DNA of 48,855 nt. Origin: Verrucomicrobiota bacterium. GTDB lineage: Bacteria; Verrucomicrobiota; Kiritimatiellia; SS1-B-03-39; UBA6053. The DNA lies in contig JAFIGD010000038.1 in NCBI GenBank assembly GCA_020831625.1, forward strand, positions 1 to 48,855. Reading direction: 5' to 3'. Positions 16,312 to 24,428 of this stretch are shown piece by piece; the stretch's first letter is position 1, and every line of letters starts with the position of its first letter. The position numbers and the translations under genes were made by a program. The notes beneath the pieces are model-generated. The model was given only the letters and a program-made list of their open reading frames with translations, had not been told where the DNA came from and made no database searches.

Positions 16312-16956
16312 TCATTCACCATGACTATTCGGTTGTTCCTGCAGAATGTCAGGCCAGGGTTCATCTTTGCCTATGATTAGGACCATGATCTGAGAATATC
16401 CAGTGGCTTGCACGACCCGTATACCCCAAACCAGTAATTCCACAGACTCCCCCGCACCACAAAGAATCACCAATTTATTACGAGAATCTTTCTCCTGTAA
16501 TGGCGGCCGGAGCGAGCCCTGCACCATAAACAGTCCATTTTTAAGAAAAACCAACTCTTCCTTTCCGAATAAAGGAAACAAAGTTAGCTCTTCACTGGAA
16601 TGAAGTAGATACATCGGCTCCAGTAGGAGGTCCAGTTGCGGTTCAGTTTTCCACGTCTCGGTTTCATATTGAAAATTGTAAAAACCCTCCTCACGGAAAA
16701 CATCATGTGTCCGGCGTATATCCTCAACAGTAAGATCTGACCCTAGGCGAAAAATAACAGGATGAACCCGATTTTCATATTTTTTGAAACTGTGCCGAAT
16801 TTTACTGCGTAATTCAGTGTGGTTCGCAACAGATTGTCCGTTCCATCGAAGATGCCCTGAATGATCCATCTCCATAACTAAATTAGATTGTGATCGGCAT
16901 CCCACCATAACGAACAGTAAAACCATCAAGACTGACGAATAGTTCATAAAATTCAT
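16312..16956 (-). CDS. Lipoprotein with two ExbD/TolR-like modules
   Basis: A 214-residue protein. MNFMNYSSVLMVLLFVMVGC is a lipoprotein-like signal ending in Cys. Residues about 35-100 (LRWNGQSVANHTELRSKI, then VHPVIFRLGSDLTVEDIRRT and a short helix-strand) resemble the periplasmic domain of ExbD/TolR. A second, shorter segment near the C-terminus (KLVILCGAGESVELLVWGIR, then ATGYSQIMVLI) repeats the strand-helix-strand pattern. The usual ExbD membrane anchor with its Asp is absent. An upstream in-frame TTG at 16989 with GGGAG before it is an alternative start. Its base composition is noticeably more AT-rich than its neighbours. The ExbD relation is by pattern only. Confidence 0.55.
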   Translation of the reverse strand: MNFMNYSSVLMVLLFVMVGCRSQSNLVMEMDHSGHLRWNGQSVANHTELRSKIRHSFKKYENRVHPVIFRLGSDLTVEDIRRTHDVFREEGFYNFQYETETWKTEPQLDLLLEPMYLLHSSEELTLFPLFGKEELVFLKNGLFMVQGSLRPPLQEKDSRNKLVILCGAGESVELLVWGIRVVQATGYSQIMVLIIGKDEPWPDILQEQPNSHGE

Positions 16957-17067
16957 GGTTATAACAATTCCGAAACTTAATCCACACAATATGCTCCCAA
17001 AATCTGGGATCAGTGGTTTGTTTTTTTACGGAAGAAAGGCAAAACGACAGGAACAGATCTGACAACT

Positions 17068-17118
17068 GTTTTCCGATGCTCGGAAAACAACAGGAAACTT
17101 TTTCCGATCTTCGGAAAA
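17068..17118. repeat. Two tandem TTTTCCGA-N3-TCGGAAAA palindromes
   Basis: Perfect eight-base dyads at 17069-17087 (loop TGC) and 17100-17118 (loop TCT). Their centres are 31 bases apart, about three helical turns. They lie in the 660-base gene-free stretch 16957-17620 and do not end in a T-run, so they look more like binding sites or extragenic palindromes than a terminator. Confidence 0.65.
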
Positions 17119-17160
17119 GCCGGAAGAAACAGAACAAGCCCTTCAAGGCCACTGTTGGCA

Positions 17161-17249
17161 CCCGGCCTCATCCCAACCCGCAGCAAAAAGCTGTAGCTCA
17201 TAAAATTCGCTAAAGCACCAAAGCGGCTTCGCCGCGCAGTTCCGCCGCC
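17161..17249. repeat. Interspersed repeat, copy 1 (about 90 bp)
   Basis: It shares with 21334-21426 the blocks CCCGGCCTCA, GCTGTAGCTCATAAAATTCG, CTAAAGCAC, CAAAGCGGC and CGCCGCGCAGTTCCGCCG. It contains a hairpin GCGGC-TTC-GCCGC whose stem is kept and whose loop differs in copy 2. Both copies are followed by an ATCC-type degenerate repeat. No protein is encoded. Confidence 0.75.
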
Positions 17250-17260
17250 CTCCCCCACCC

Positions 17261-17289
17261 CATCCATCCGGTCAATCCCGTCAAAAAAT
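17261..17289. repeat. Degenerate ATCC repeat ending in GTCAAAAAA, copy 2
   Basis: Units CATCC, ATCCGGTCA, ATCCCGTCA followed by A6, directly after interspersed repeat copy 1. Similar to 11674-11709 and 21428-21467. Confidence 0.55.
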
Positions 17290-17383
17290 CAGCGGCCCGG
17301 CTTCGTTCTCTTCGTTTCCTTCTGTGAAAAATTCCGGTCACCAAGGTGTGCGGCAGGAATCCCCCCCGCCCCCAAAATTCCTT

Positions 17384-17574
17384 GCCCCAAAGATCAGTGT
17401 CCATCAGTGTTATCAGTGGTTTCTCTTTCTCCCTGCCCCAAAGCATCTCCGCTCTTTTTCTCGCGTTGCCCCAAGCCCACCTGCGGCGGGTAAACATCCG
17501 TGGTCTTCATCCGTGGTCTTTTTTCCTCCCCGCCCCAAAGCATTCGTGTCCTTTCGCGTTCATTCGTGGTTCAA
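17384..17574. repeat. Array of four GCCCCAA(A)G-led cassettes with degenerate 11-mers
   Basis: GCCCCAAAG or GCCCCAAG occurs at 17384, 17435, 17468 and 17532. The segments after them carry tandem degenerate units of about 10-12 bases: ATCAGTGTCC/ATCAGTGTT/ATCAGTGGTT, then ATCCGTGGTCT twice, then ATTCGTGTCC/TTCGCGTTC/ATTCGTGGTT. All share a CGTG or AGTG core. The stretch has no plausible gene; it ends shortly before the stop of the minus-strand SHD1 hydrolase gene. Confidence 0.7.
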
Positions 17575-17620
17575 TTACTTTTTGCGACGGAAAGACGCTG
17601 CGCAAATGTCGGGGATTCCC

Positions 17621-18526
17621 TCACTCAGATTGCAGCCATTTCATGGCCTCGGTGACCACTTCCGGAGGCGCGATAACATGGCCGCCGGGAAAGGTGATGA
17701 CGGTCACCGTGTTTTTGCGTTTTTTGAGCAGCTTCGAATCATGTTCCACCCAGCCGTTCGCGCCCCGGTCCCCGTCGCCGTTCACAATCGCAACCCGCAT
17801 ATTCTGTGCCGTCTCTTTAGGATTCCGGCTCCCGCCCAGCCATCCGCCGAACGACAGCACCCCCCGCCAGTTTTGCTCATAGGCCGCCGTATACCCAAAC
17901 GCCCGCGAGGCTCCACCCGAAAATCCGCCCATATACAGGCGGTCGGGGTTCGGCCGAATCTGCGCCAGAATATCCGGCAACACCTCGTCAAAGCGCTCCG
18001 TGAATTCCTGCTCATCCGCCCGGTTTCTGAGCGTGTCCACACCGACCGCGACCCAGCCCAGTTCCTCGCAGCCCTGGATTAAATTGGAAATGATCCCTCT
18101 GCCGTTCCCGCCGGGCGAAAACATGATGATCAAAGGCGGAGGATTCTCCGGGTTGTAGTTTTTCGGAAAATAGGCGTGGTAGCTCGTGGTGTGCTTGCCG
18201 ACCACTTCAAACCTCTGCCGGGTTCCCGCCCGGGCTTTGAGTTCCTCAAACAACTTCCGCTCGGCTTCTTTCCGGGCGCGGTCCGCCTCCACAACCCATT
18301 CCTGATCCGCGTCACTCAGGCGGGTCACCGGCAACACAAACCTGCCGCCGTTCACCACCTGAATTTCAACCGCGCCGACAGAGGGGTCATACGAGAGCCA
18401 GGTCGCCTCAACGGTTTGACCGTCGGCACTGTGCCAAGTGCGCGGTTCGGCGAGGACAGGGTCATTCACCGCCGAAAATAAAACCAACATCAACCCGCAG
18501 GAAAAGAATTTTTGAAATGTAGACAT
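17621..18526 (-). CDS. Secreted SHD1-domain / alpha-beta hydrolase
   Basis: A 301-residue exported protein. The signal peptide is MSTFQKFFSCGLMLVLFSAV ending near VLA. Residues about 28-80 form an SHD1-like beta domain (RTWHSADGQTVEATWLSY, then FVLPVTRLSDADQEWV), common in exported proteins of PVC bacteria. The rest is a serine-hydrolase fold: LIIMFSPGGNGRG (oxyanion region), the nucleophile elbow GGFSGGA, an Asp-rich NGDGDRG segment, and a late His in FPGGHVI. This resembles feruloyl-esterase or dienelactone-hydrolase-like enzymes; the substrate is unknown. The frame opens further upstream (18592), but the start at 18526 places the signal peptide correctly. It lies 55 bases after the transglutaminase gene, in likely operon with it. 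Confidence 0.8.
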   Translation of the reverse strand: MSTFQKFFSCGLMLVLFSAVNDPVLAEPRTWHSADGQTVEATWLSYDPSVGAVEIQVVNGGRFVLPVTRLSDADQEWVVEADRARKEAERKLFEELKARAGTRQRFEVVGKHTTSYHAYFPKNYNPENPPPLIIMFSPGGNGRGIISNLIQGCEELGWVAVGVDTLRNRADEQEFTERFDEVLPDILAQIRPNPDRLYMGGFSGGASRAFGYTAAYEQNWRGVLSFGGWLGGSRNPKETAQNMRVAIVNGDGDRGANGWVEHDSKLLKKRKNTVTVITFPGGHVIAPPEVVTEAMKWLQSE

Positions 18527-18581
18527 CTTAACGTTTCTGACAGTTCCCGGGACAGGATTCAAGCCAAGAGGCACAAAAGAA

Positions 18582-21215
18582 TCAGCGGACAAAGGTCCGT
18601 TTCACGCGGACCGAATTCAGAAAATACGGAATCCAGACGGAGCACACGATCACCGCTCCGATCACTTGGCCGAGGGCCTCGAACCGGCGGCCCGGCTCCA
18701 TGTGCCCCTCCAGTCCCCGAATCAGGAGAAATTGGCTGGTCACGATTGAAAGCAGAATTGCATAAAAGAGGAAAAAGAGGGTTTTTGCCCGGGCCTTGCG
18801 TCGAAAGATCACAATCAAATGCGCCGGGAACGCTCCGAACCCCCATGCAAGATCGAACAAGCCCAGAAAAAACAGCGGTGCCCATAAGGGATGGTACGCT
18901 TCAGAGGCCGGAGACGTCAGGGACTGCCAAACATCCATATCATAGTCCCAGTACATCTCGTTCACCAGGTTGAGCAGCCGATGGGCGATGCCGAAACACA
19001 GTGACAGAATGGGCAGGATGAGCCAGCCGCCAATGCGCATCGGCGGAAGCGGCGGCGGGTGCGCGCCGTCCAGGTCCGCAGGGGGAGGTGGCGGGCGGTG
19101 CCCGAAAGACAAGGTGCCGAACAGAAAAATACCCCACAACAGAATTCCAAACCCGATCAGAGGATAATTGGGAAGAAAACGCGCGGGTCCCTCCTCCAGA
19201 GCCTGATGCGCCCAGGGATTCGCCACCCAGTAGCTTCCCCAGTTCCAGCATTCCTCCATGACCTGTTTGTATTCCGCCAGACGGTCCGGGGGAACGTGAT
19301 CCCGGTAGGTCTCAAACAAATACGACAACACGAGCGTGTTCCCGGTTTGGGTCTCATGAAACCGGAAACGGAAATCCTCTGTGGCCCGCTCAAACTCGCT
19401 CAGTTCAAATTCCGTGTAAAACGGAAACTCGATTTCGATGTCGTGTTTCACGTGCTTCGGATGCGCGAGGGCAAAATACCGGCCCAGGCGCAGCGATGCC
19501 GGGACATGGTTGAGCAGGTTCACGAAATAGGGCTCGAACTCCAGATAAGGCAAACGCTCTCCGTTTCCGGTCTTCCATGGATCGTCCAGAACCCAGGTCT
19601 CCAGGAGGGTGACGCGGTTAATATCCTCCCGGTCCTCAACCGAGGGCAACCCCTCCGGCCGCGCAGACTGGTGCAGTTTGGCATAGTGATCCTGAAAGGT
19701 GTCCTGCAAATCGCGGAGAGAGGTTGAGGCGAGCTGGGCGCGGATTATTTCCGCCTCCATCCCTTCGAAATGCGTCGTGACATACAGCCGTACGGGCTCC
19801 TCCGCCTGTTGCGGCAGCACGTACCGCTCGGTCACATGGACACGACTGGCGTCAAAGCCGGCGCCGGTCATCTTCCGCAAGTCGGTTTCGCCGGGGCGGA
19901 TCCACAAAATCTTTCCGTAGGCGGGCACAAAAACGGTGTTAAGGGGGCCGCGCTGATGGGAATCGGTGGGGTCGAGCCAAATCACATCCCCGTCAGCTCC
20001 GGGGATACCGACAATCACGTGGTCGAACCACAGGGGAGACGGCAGATGTTCCGCAATGGTTTGGCGCAGCCGGGTGTGAACCAGGGCGGGATACGCTTCG
20101 ATTCCGGCGGCCCGCAACAGGGTGATCATTAGCACCGCCTTGTCTTTGCAGTCCCCGAAGCGCCGCCGCAACACATCCTCGACCGGATAGGGCTTGTGGG
20201 AGTGAAGCCCGGCATGAATCGAAACGTAACGCAGGGTGTCCTGCGCGTATCGAAGCGCGTAGAGAATTTTGGCCTCTTCGGTCGGCAGTCCGTTCATGTG
20301 CGCGACAGGCCCGCGCAGCATGTCGGGCAAAGGCTCCGGAATCCGGTACAAGGGCAAGGCCCACTCCACCACCTCCGCCCACGAGGAATAATCGCTCACA
20401 CTGAAGCCCGGAAACGGCCAATACCAGGACGGGGCGTCCTGATAAGTGGGCGAAGGCTCCATGTCCCGCATGTCCGCCTCCACCACCGCGCCCTCCCGGC
20501 GCACCCACTCCGGCGGCGTGCCCGAATATGGCCGCGCCTCAAAGCGGCCGGGATTTTCTTCCGGAAGCAACACCCGCACCCGATAGCGTCTCATGGGAAT
20601 GTTGGAGGAAAGTCCGAAGGATACGTGCGTCCGTCCACCGAAAATCGGGTTGTGTCCCTGCAGAGAGTACACCCATTCCACCACATCGCCGGGGCGGATA
20701 TCCTCCAGCAAGGCTTCGGCGGAAAGCTGGCCGTTGTACAAATTCCACTCCATGCTGCGCTCGCGCTCGCGAACCCGGAACGGCTGGCGCTCGGTCAGAT
20801 CGATAACCTCCCCGTCCCGATGCACCCTCAGCCGGTGAAGCGCGAACTGCTGATAGGCGGGATCGAACCAGACCTGCAGCCGGGAGGAGGCGTCAACCCC
20901 TGCGGAATTCTGAAGCAGGGTGGCCTCATGAAAAAGCCAGGCTTCCGAAGGAAGATGAACCTGCTGATCGTACAACAATGTAAACGAACCGCCTGTCCCC
21001 TCCTCCTCTTTGGATGTCAGCGGAGACAGGTCCGGTTCCAACAGATCCGCCCAGCCCGGTGCCGCCCCCCGGGTGATCACGTCTCCGGCCATCCCCTGAA
21101 CGGGGCCGACGCCGAGAATCAACCCAGCGAACAGCCGAATTAAAACCAAAAATCCCCCCGCTTTTCGGGCGGAGGCGACGGGCAAAACGTTTGGGAAAAC
21201 CTGGTATGGATTCAT
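18582..21215 (-). CDS. DUF3857 / transglutaminase-like membrane protein with DUF2569-like C-terminus
   Basis: An 877-residue envelope protein. A signal or anchor helix (about 20-42) is followed by a DUF3857 domain (about 80-260) and a transglutaminase-like domain. Its catalytic triad is visible as Cys356 (RFGDCKDKA), His399 (WFDHVIV) and Asp415 (WLDPTDSH). After a beta-rich region comes a membrane helix near 680-700, then a Pro-rich linker (HRPPPPPADLDG). A four-helix DUF2569-like module follows (IGGWLILPILSLCFGIAHRL, then two or three more hydrophobic helices) and a basic tail. The order suggests a periplasmic transglutaminase domain anchored at the inner membrane. The substrate is unknown. 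Confidence 0.85.
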   Translation of the reverse strand: MNPYQVFPNVLPVASARKAGGFLVLIRLFAGLILGVGPVQGMAGDVITRGAAPGWADLLEPDLSPLTSKEEEGTGGSFTLLYDQQVHLPSEAWLFHEATLLQNSAGVDASSRLQVWFDPAYQQFALHRLRVHRDGEVIDLTERQPFRVRERERSMEWNLYNGQLSAEALLEDIRPGDVVEWVYSLQGHNPIFGGRTHVSFGLSSNIPMRRYRVRVLLPEENPGRFEARPYSGTPPEWVRREGAVVEADMRDMEPSPTYQDAPSWYWPFPGFSVSDYSSWAEVVEWALPLYRIPEPLPDMLRGPVAHMNGLPTEEAKILYALRYAQDTLRYVSIHAGLHSHKPYPVEDVLRRRFGDCKDKAVLMITLLRAAGIEAYPALVHTRLRQTIAEHLPSPLWFDHVIVGIPGADGDVIWLDPTDSHQRGPLNTVFVPAYGKILWIRPGETDLRKMTGAGFDASRVHVTERYVLPQQAEEPVRLYVTTHFEGMEAEIIRAQLASTSLRDLQDTFQDHYAKLHQSARPEGLPSVEDREDINRVTLLETWVLDDPWKTGNGERLPYLEFEPYFVNLLNHVPASLRLGRYFALAHPKHVKHDIEIEFPFYTEFELSEFERATEDFRFRFHETQTGNTLVLSYLFETYRDHVPPDRLAEYKQVMEECWNWGSYWVANPWAHQALEEGPARFLPNYPLIGFGILLWGIFLFGTLSFGHRPPPPPADLDGAHPPPLPPMRIGGWLILPILSLCFGIAHRLLNLVNEMYWDYDMDVWQSLTSPASEAYHPLWAPLFFLGLFDLAWGFGAFPAHLIVIFRRKARAKTLFFLFYAILLSIVTSQFLLIRGLEGHMEPGRRFEALGQVIGAVIVCSVWIPYFLNSVRVKRTFVR

Positions 21216-21333
21216 AATGATGTCAAAGGTGTGCAGAATCGATCATATAGTTAAGTTTTTGACTGAATGGAAGCGATCAGGCCGAGTCAAACCGTTTTTT
21301 TTCAAACCCCCAACCCACAAGCCCGTTTCGATG

Positions 21334-21426
21334 CCCGGCCTCACCCACACCCCGCGGCACAAAAGCTGTAGCTCATAAAATTCGCTAAAGCACTCCAAAG
21401 CGGCTGCGCCGCGCAGTTCCGCCGCT
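21334..21426. repeat. Interspersed repeat, copy 2
   Basis: Matches 17161-17249 in order and orientation, including GCTGTAGCTCATAAAATTCG and the hairpin GCGGC-TGC-GCCGC. It sits between the DUF3857 gene and the gene ending at 21471, in a 255-base space without genes. Confidence 0.75.
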
Positions 21427-21427
21427 C

Positions 21428-21467
21428 CCATCCATCCCGTCGATCCGGTCGATCCCGTCAAAAAAAC
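21428..21467. repeat. Degenerate ATCC repeat ending in GTCAAAAAA, copy 3
   Basis: Units CATCC, ATCCCGTCG, ATCCGGTCG, ATCCCGTCA then A7, about nine bases apart, directly following interspersed repeat copy 2 and running up to the stop of the next minus-strand gene. Confidence 0.6.
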
Positions 21468-21470
21468 GCT

Positions 21471-22409
21471 TCAGTACACCCTGCGGATTTGCAGATTCCG
21501 CAACTGCCATTCTCCGGTTCCGGTTGAGGTGCGGAACATGAGTTGATCCATGTGCGGACCGGTTCTGAGAACGCCCCGCTGTTCCACCCACTCCGAATCC
21601 ACCGGAGCGGGGGCCATTTGCCATACCGTGCGGTTCACCCGGGCGTTCGCGCCGGAAACCAGCGTCCGGTACCGGGCGTCCGAAATCCCGAACCCGACCG
21701 CATACACCGCCGGCTCCCCTTCCTCTTCCGCCAGCGTATCCGGTCTCACCCCTCTCGCCTCCCAACTCAGATGGTAGTCCACGCCCTCCAAAAGGACCAA
21801 CTCCCGGCTGATCACCAGGAAATGACCCGGTTCCTGATGAATACGGAAAAAAGTTTCGCCCTCTTCAGCAGCGGGTCCGCTCCGGTTTTCTCTTTGTCCA
21901 TAGGGAAGCCGCATCCGCCACTCGGCATTCTGTTCCGGCGAGAAAAAGTCCTCCGGCAGCAGCGAAGGTCCCAGCGGCGGCTCGGCCAGTTCCGCCTCCA
22001 GCGCCGCGGCCGCCTCCTCCACGTCCGCATGCCCCTCATCAGAATCCCGGAGACGCTTCAATTCCGCCAGAATCCGCTCGTTCCGTGTCCGCTCCACCCG
22101 CACAAGCCCCGCCTGCAGCGCATCCCGCTCCACCAAAAGGTCCTCCGGGGTCTCACCCTCCCCCGGCGCGTCCCGCTCATCCGCGATCTCAACCATCAAA
22201 TCGATGTCCCCGGCCGCTTCCGCCGCCCGGAAACGCGCTTCGAGAGCCTCCTGATAATCCCTGTACACCACCTCTAAGCGAACCGCATGTTGCCGGGCAA
22301 TCGATTCCCGCACATCGGGAGGCAGCAGGTCCTCCCCGGCAAACGCCCCGAACGAAACGAGACACACCAACAAATTCCACCGTCTCAGGGATCGCGTAAA
22401 GGTTTTCAT
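21471..22409 (-). CDS. Exported coiled-coil protein, function unknown
   Basis: A 312-residue protein with a signal peptide (RRWNLLVCLVSFGAFAGE). Residues about 35-145 are Ala-, Glu- and Arg-rich, helical and probably coiled coil (YRDYQEALEARFRAAEAAGD). Residues about 165-312 look like a beta-sandwich of the kind found in carbohydrate-binding or concanavalin-like domains (FFRIHQEPGHFLVISRELV, then YHLSWEARGVRP and a final QLRNLQIRRVY). I do not recognise the family. It is separated from the upstream EamA transporter by 50 bases on the same strand. Confidence 0.6.
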   Translation of the reverse strand: MKTFTRSLRRWNLLVCLVSFGAFAGEDLLPPDVRESIARQHAVRLEVVYRDYQEALEARFRAAEAAGDIDLMVEIADERDAPGEGETPEDLLVERDALQAGLVRVERTRNERILAELKRLRDSDEGHADVEEAAAALEAELAEPPLGPSLLPEDFFSPEQNAEWRMRLPYGQRENRSGPAAEEGETFFRIHQEPGHFLVISRELVLLEGVDYHLSWEARGVRPDTLAEEEGEPAVYAVGFGISDARYRTLVSGANARVNRTVWQMAPAPVDSEWVEQRGVLRTGPHMDQLMFRTSTGTGEWQLRNLQIRRVY

Positions 22410-22459
22410 ATCCCAACCTTAATGGACTTAAAACGGATGTGGCAATCCTATTTTCCCGC

Positions 22460-23344
22460 CTAAACCGCCAGCGCAATCGCCACCGTGATCAAAACCGAGC
22501 CCGCGAGCCTGTACGCCAGGCGGGCTTTCCCGCCGTGTTTGAACTCCACATTGGCAAACAGGTGTCCCAGCAGCCAGACGAACACCACACTCCAAATCCC
22601 CCGGCTGCTGTAAACGATATTGATCTGCGCCACCTGCTGATAGCGGGCGATGGCGAAAATCAGCAGCAGGCTTTGACCCGCCAGCAGGATGCCGCCGGGA
22701 ATTAGCACCTTCCGGGCTTTTCCGGAGAGCCGCCGGATTCCGGCCCCGTCGGGCAGCAGAAACAGCAGCGCGAACACCGCCGAGAGGACCATCGCCGGGG
22801 GCACAAACCGTTCAAAGCCCAATTTCGGACTCCAGTGCTGGATCACCACATCCGCTCCCGCGAAAAACCCGGCGGAAACAAACGCGCAGACCATGGCCGA
22901 CACCGTGTGCGGCGGCCGGACATGCCGGTCGGGGTTCGCCTGCAGCGCCGCCACCCCCAACACCGACAGAAACGCCGCGATCCAAACCTTCAACGGCAAC
23001 ATTTCCCGCAGGCCCGCCGCCAGAATCACATTCACAAAAATCACCTTCAGGCCCATGACCGGGGAGACAATCGACACCTCGCCCAGCGAGAGCGCCAGAA
23101 TCGTGAACCCCTGTCCCAGCACAAAAAACACCGCCAGAAGGATCACCGGCCAGAAGGGCTCCGCCACCGCCGGGAAAAGGCTCCAATCATAGAACTGCAG
23201 AAAAAACACCGCCAGCAGCACATTGCAAAAGGCGGTCGTCACCCGTCCGGTCACCCCGGCCTTTCCGGCGGCGTTCAAAAACATCGCCGCCAGCGCGTAC
23301 AGCATGGCGGAGGCGAGCGGAAGCAGGGTGGCGGCGGTCAACAT
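22460..23344 (-). CDS. EamA/DMT-family inner-membrane transporter
   Basis: A 294-residue, highly hydrophobic protein with about ten predicted transmembrane helices in two similar halves, the drug/metabolite transporter layout. Typical pieces are LALSLGEVSIVSPVMGLKVI at the end of the first half and INIVYSSRGIWSVVFVWLLG in the second. The substrate cannot be assigned. It is divergent from the DUF389 gene with 91 bases between. Confidence 0.8.
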   Translation of the reverse strand: MLTAATLLPLASAMLYALAAMFLNAAGKAGVTGRVTTAFCNVLLAVFFLQFYDWSLFPAVAEPFWPVILLAVFFVLGQGFTILALSLGEVSIVSPVMGLKVIFVNVILAAGLREMLPLKVWIAAFLSVLGVAALQANPDRHVRPPHTVSAMVCAFVSAGFFAGADVVIQHWSPKLGFERFVPPAMVLSAVFALLFLLPDGAGIRRLSGKARKVLIPGGILLAGQSLLLIFAIARYQQVAQINIVYSSRGIWSVVFVWLLGHLFANVEFKHGGKARLAYRLAGSVLITVAIALAV

Positions 23345-23435
23345 GGGAATCCATGTTTCCTGTTATTTGCGCGAAAGACAAGCGCGGAGAGTCGATTTTC
23401 ATTTTCAACCCAAAGAAATCCGCTAGGATTATGGA

Positions 23436-24413
23436 ATGAAATACATCGAAATCCTGTTCACGGAAGGCAGTGAAAAAAACCTTGCCTTACTGGCGGAAAA
23501 AGTGAAAGCCGAGGATTATCGGGTCTATGCGGACGTGAAGGACGGCATGCGAATGGCCCGGCTGCTGGTGAGCAAAGACCATCTGCAAAACACCCTGGAC
23601 ACCCTGGAGAATCTTCTGGGCGCGCAGCCCACGGCCAAAGTCGTGGTGCTCGATGTCGAAACCTCTCTGCCGAAAAGCGACGACAAAAAGCGCGAGCAGG
23701 AACAGTCCGCCACCTCCTCCCGGGAAACCCTCTACGAGGAAATCAGCCAAAGCGCGGTCTGCAACCGGAATCACCTGCTGCTGGTGGCCCTGTCCACGGT
23801 CGTCGCGGCGATCGGACTGATGGAGGACAATGTGGCGGTGATTATCGGGGCCATGGTGATCGCCCCGCTTCTCGGTCCCAATCTCGCGCTCAGCCTGGCC
23901 ATCAGCCTCGGGGATATCAGCCTGATCCGCAAGGCGTTCCTGACCTCGACCGCTGGAGTCATGCTGGCCATTGCGCTCTCGTATCTGATGGGGACGTTCA
24001 TTCCGCTGGAGGATCCGGGTGTCGAACTGATGACCCGCACCCACGCGGGCGTGAGTTCCGCCACTCTCGCGCTGGCCTCGGGCGCGGCGGCGGCGCTGTC
24101 GCTGACCACCGGTCTCTCCAGCGTTCTAGTGGGCGTCATGGTCGCGGTGGCCCTCCTGCCGCCGGCCGCGACGCTGGGGATTTTTCTCGGACAAGGCGAG
24201 ATTCACCTGGCCACCGGCGCGGGAATTCTGCTGGGCATCAATGTGGTGTGCGTCGACATTGCCGGCAACATCGTCTTCTGGCTGAAAAGGATCCGCCCGC
24301 GCAATCCCGAACACAAAGCCCAGGCGGTCCGGGCGCTGGCGGTCTCCCTGATCGGCTGGAGCCTGGTGCTCGGCGGTCTGTTTCTGCTCCTGGCCCTGCG
24401 CGGCCGGACCTGA
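23436..24413 (+). CDS. TIGR00341/DUF389-family membrane protein
   Basis: A 325-residue protein. The N-terminal ~75 residues form a small alpha-beta domain (MKYIEILFTEGSEKNLALLA), followed by a charged linker with a Lys/Glu/Gln/Ser-rich run. The DUF389 membrane domain then has five or six helices with the family signature MEDNVAVIIGAMVIAPLLGP and VGVMVAVALLPPAATLG. The biological role of the family is not known. AGGA about eight bases upstream supports ATG 23436 over the ATG at 23431, which is out of frame. Confidence 0.88.
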   Translation: MKYIEILFTEGSEKNLALLAEKVKAEDYRVYADVKDGMRMARLLVSKDHLQNTLDTLENLLGAQPTAKVVVLDVETSLPKSDDKKREQEQSATSSRETLYEEISQSAVCNRNHLLLVALSTVVAAIGLMEDNVAVIIGAMVIAPLLGPNLALSLAISLGDISLIRKAFLTSTAGVMLAIALSYLMGTFIPLEDPGVELMTRTHAGVSSATLALASGAAAALSLTTGLSSVLVGVMVAVALLPPAATLGIFLGQGEIHLATGAGILLGINVVCVDIAGNIVFWLKRIRPRNPEHKAQAVRALAVSLIGWSLVLGGLFLLLALRGRT

Positions 24414-24428
24414 AACGCCGGAAGCGGC

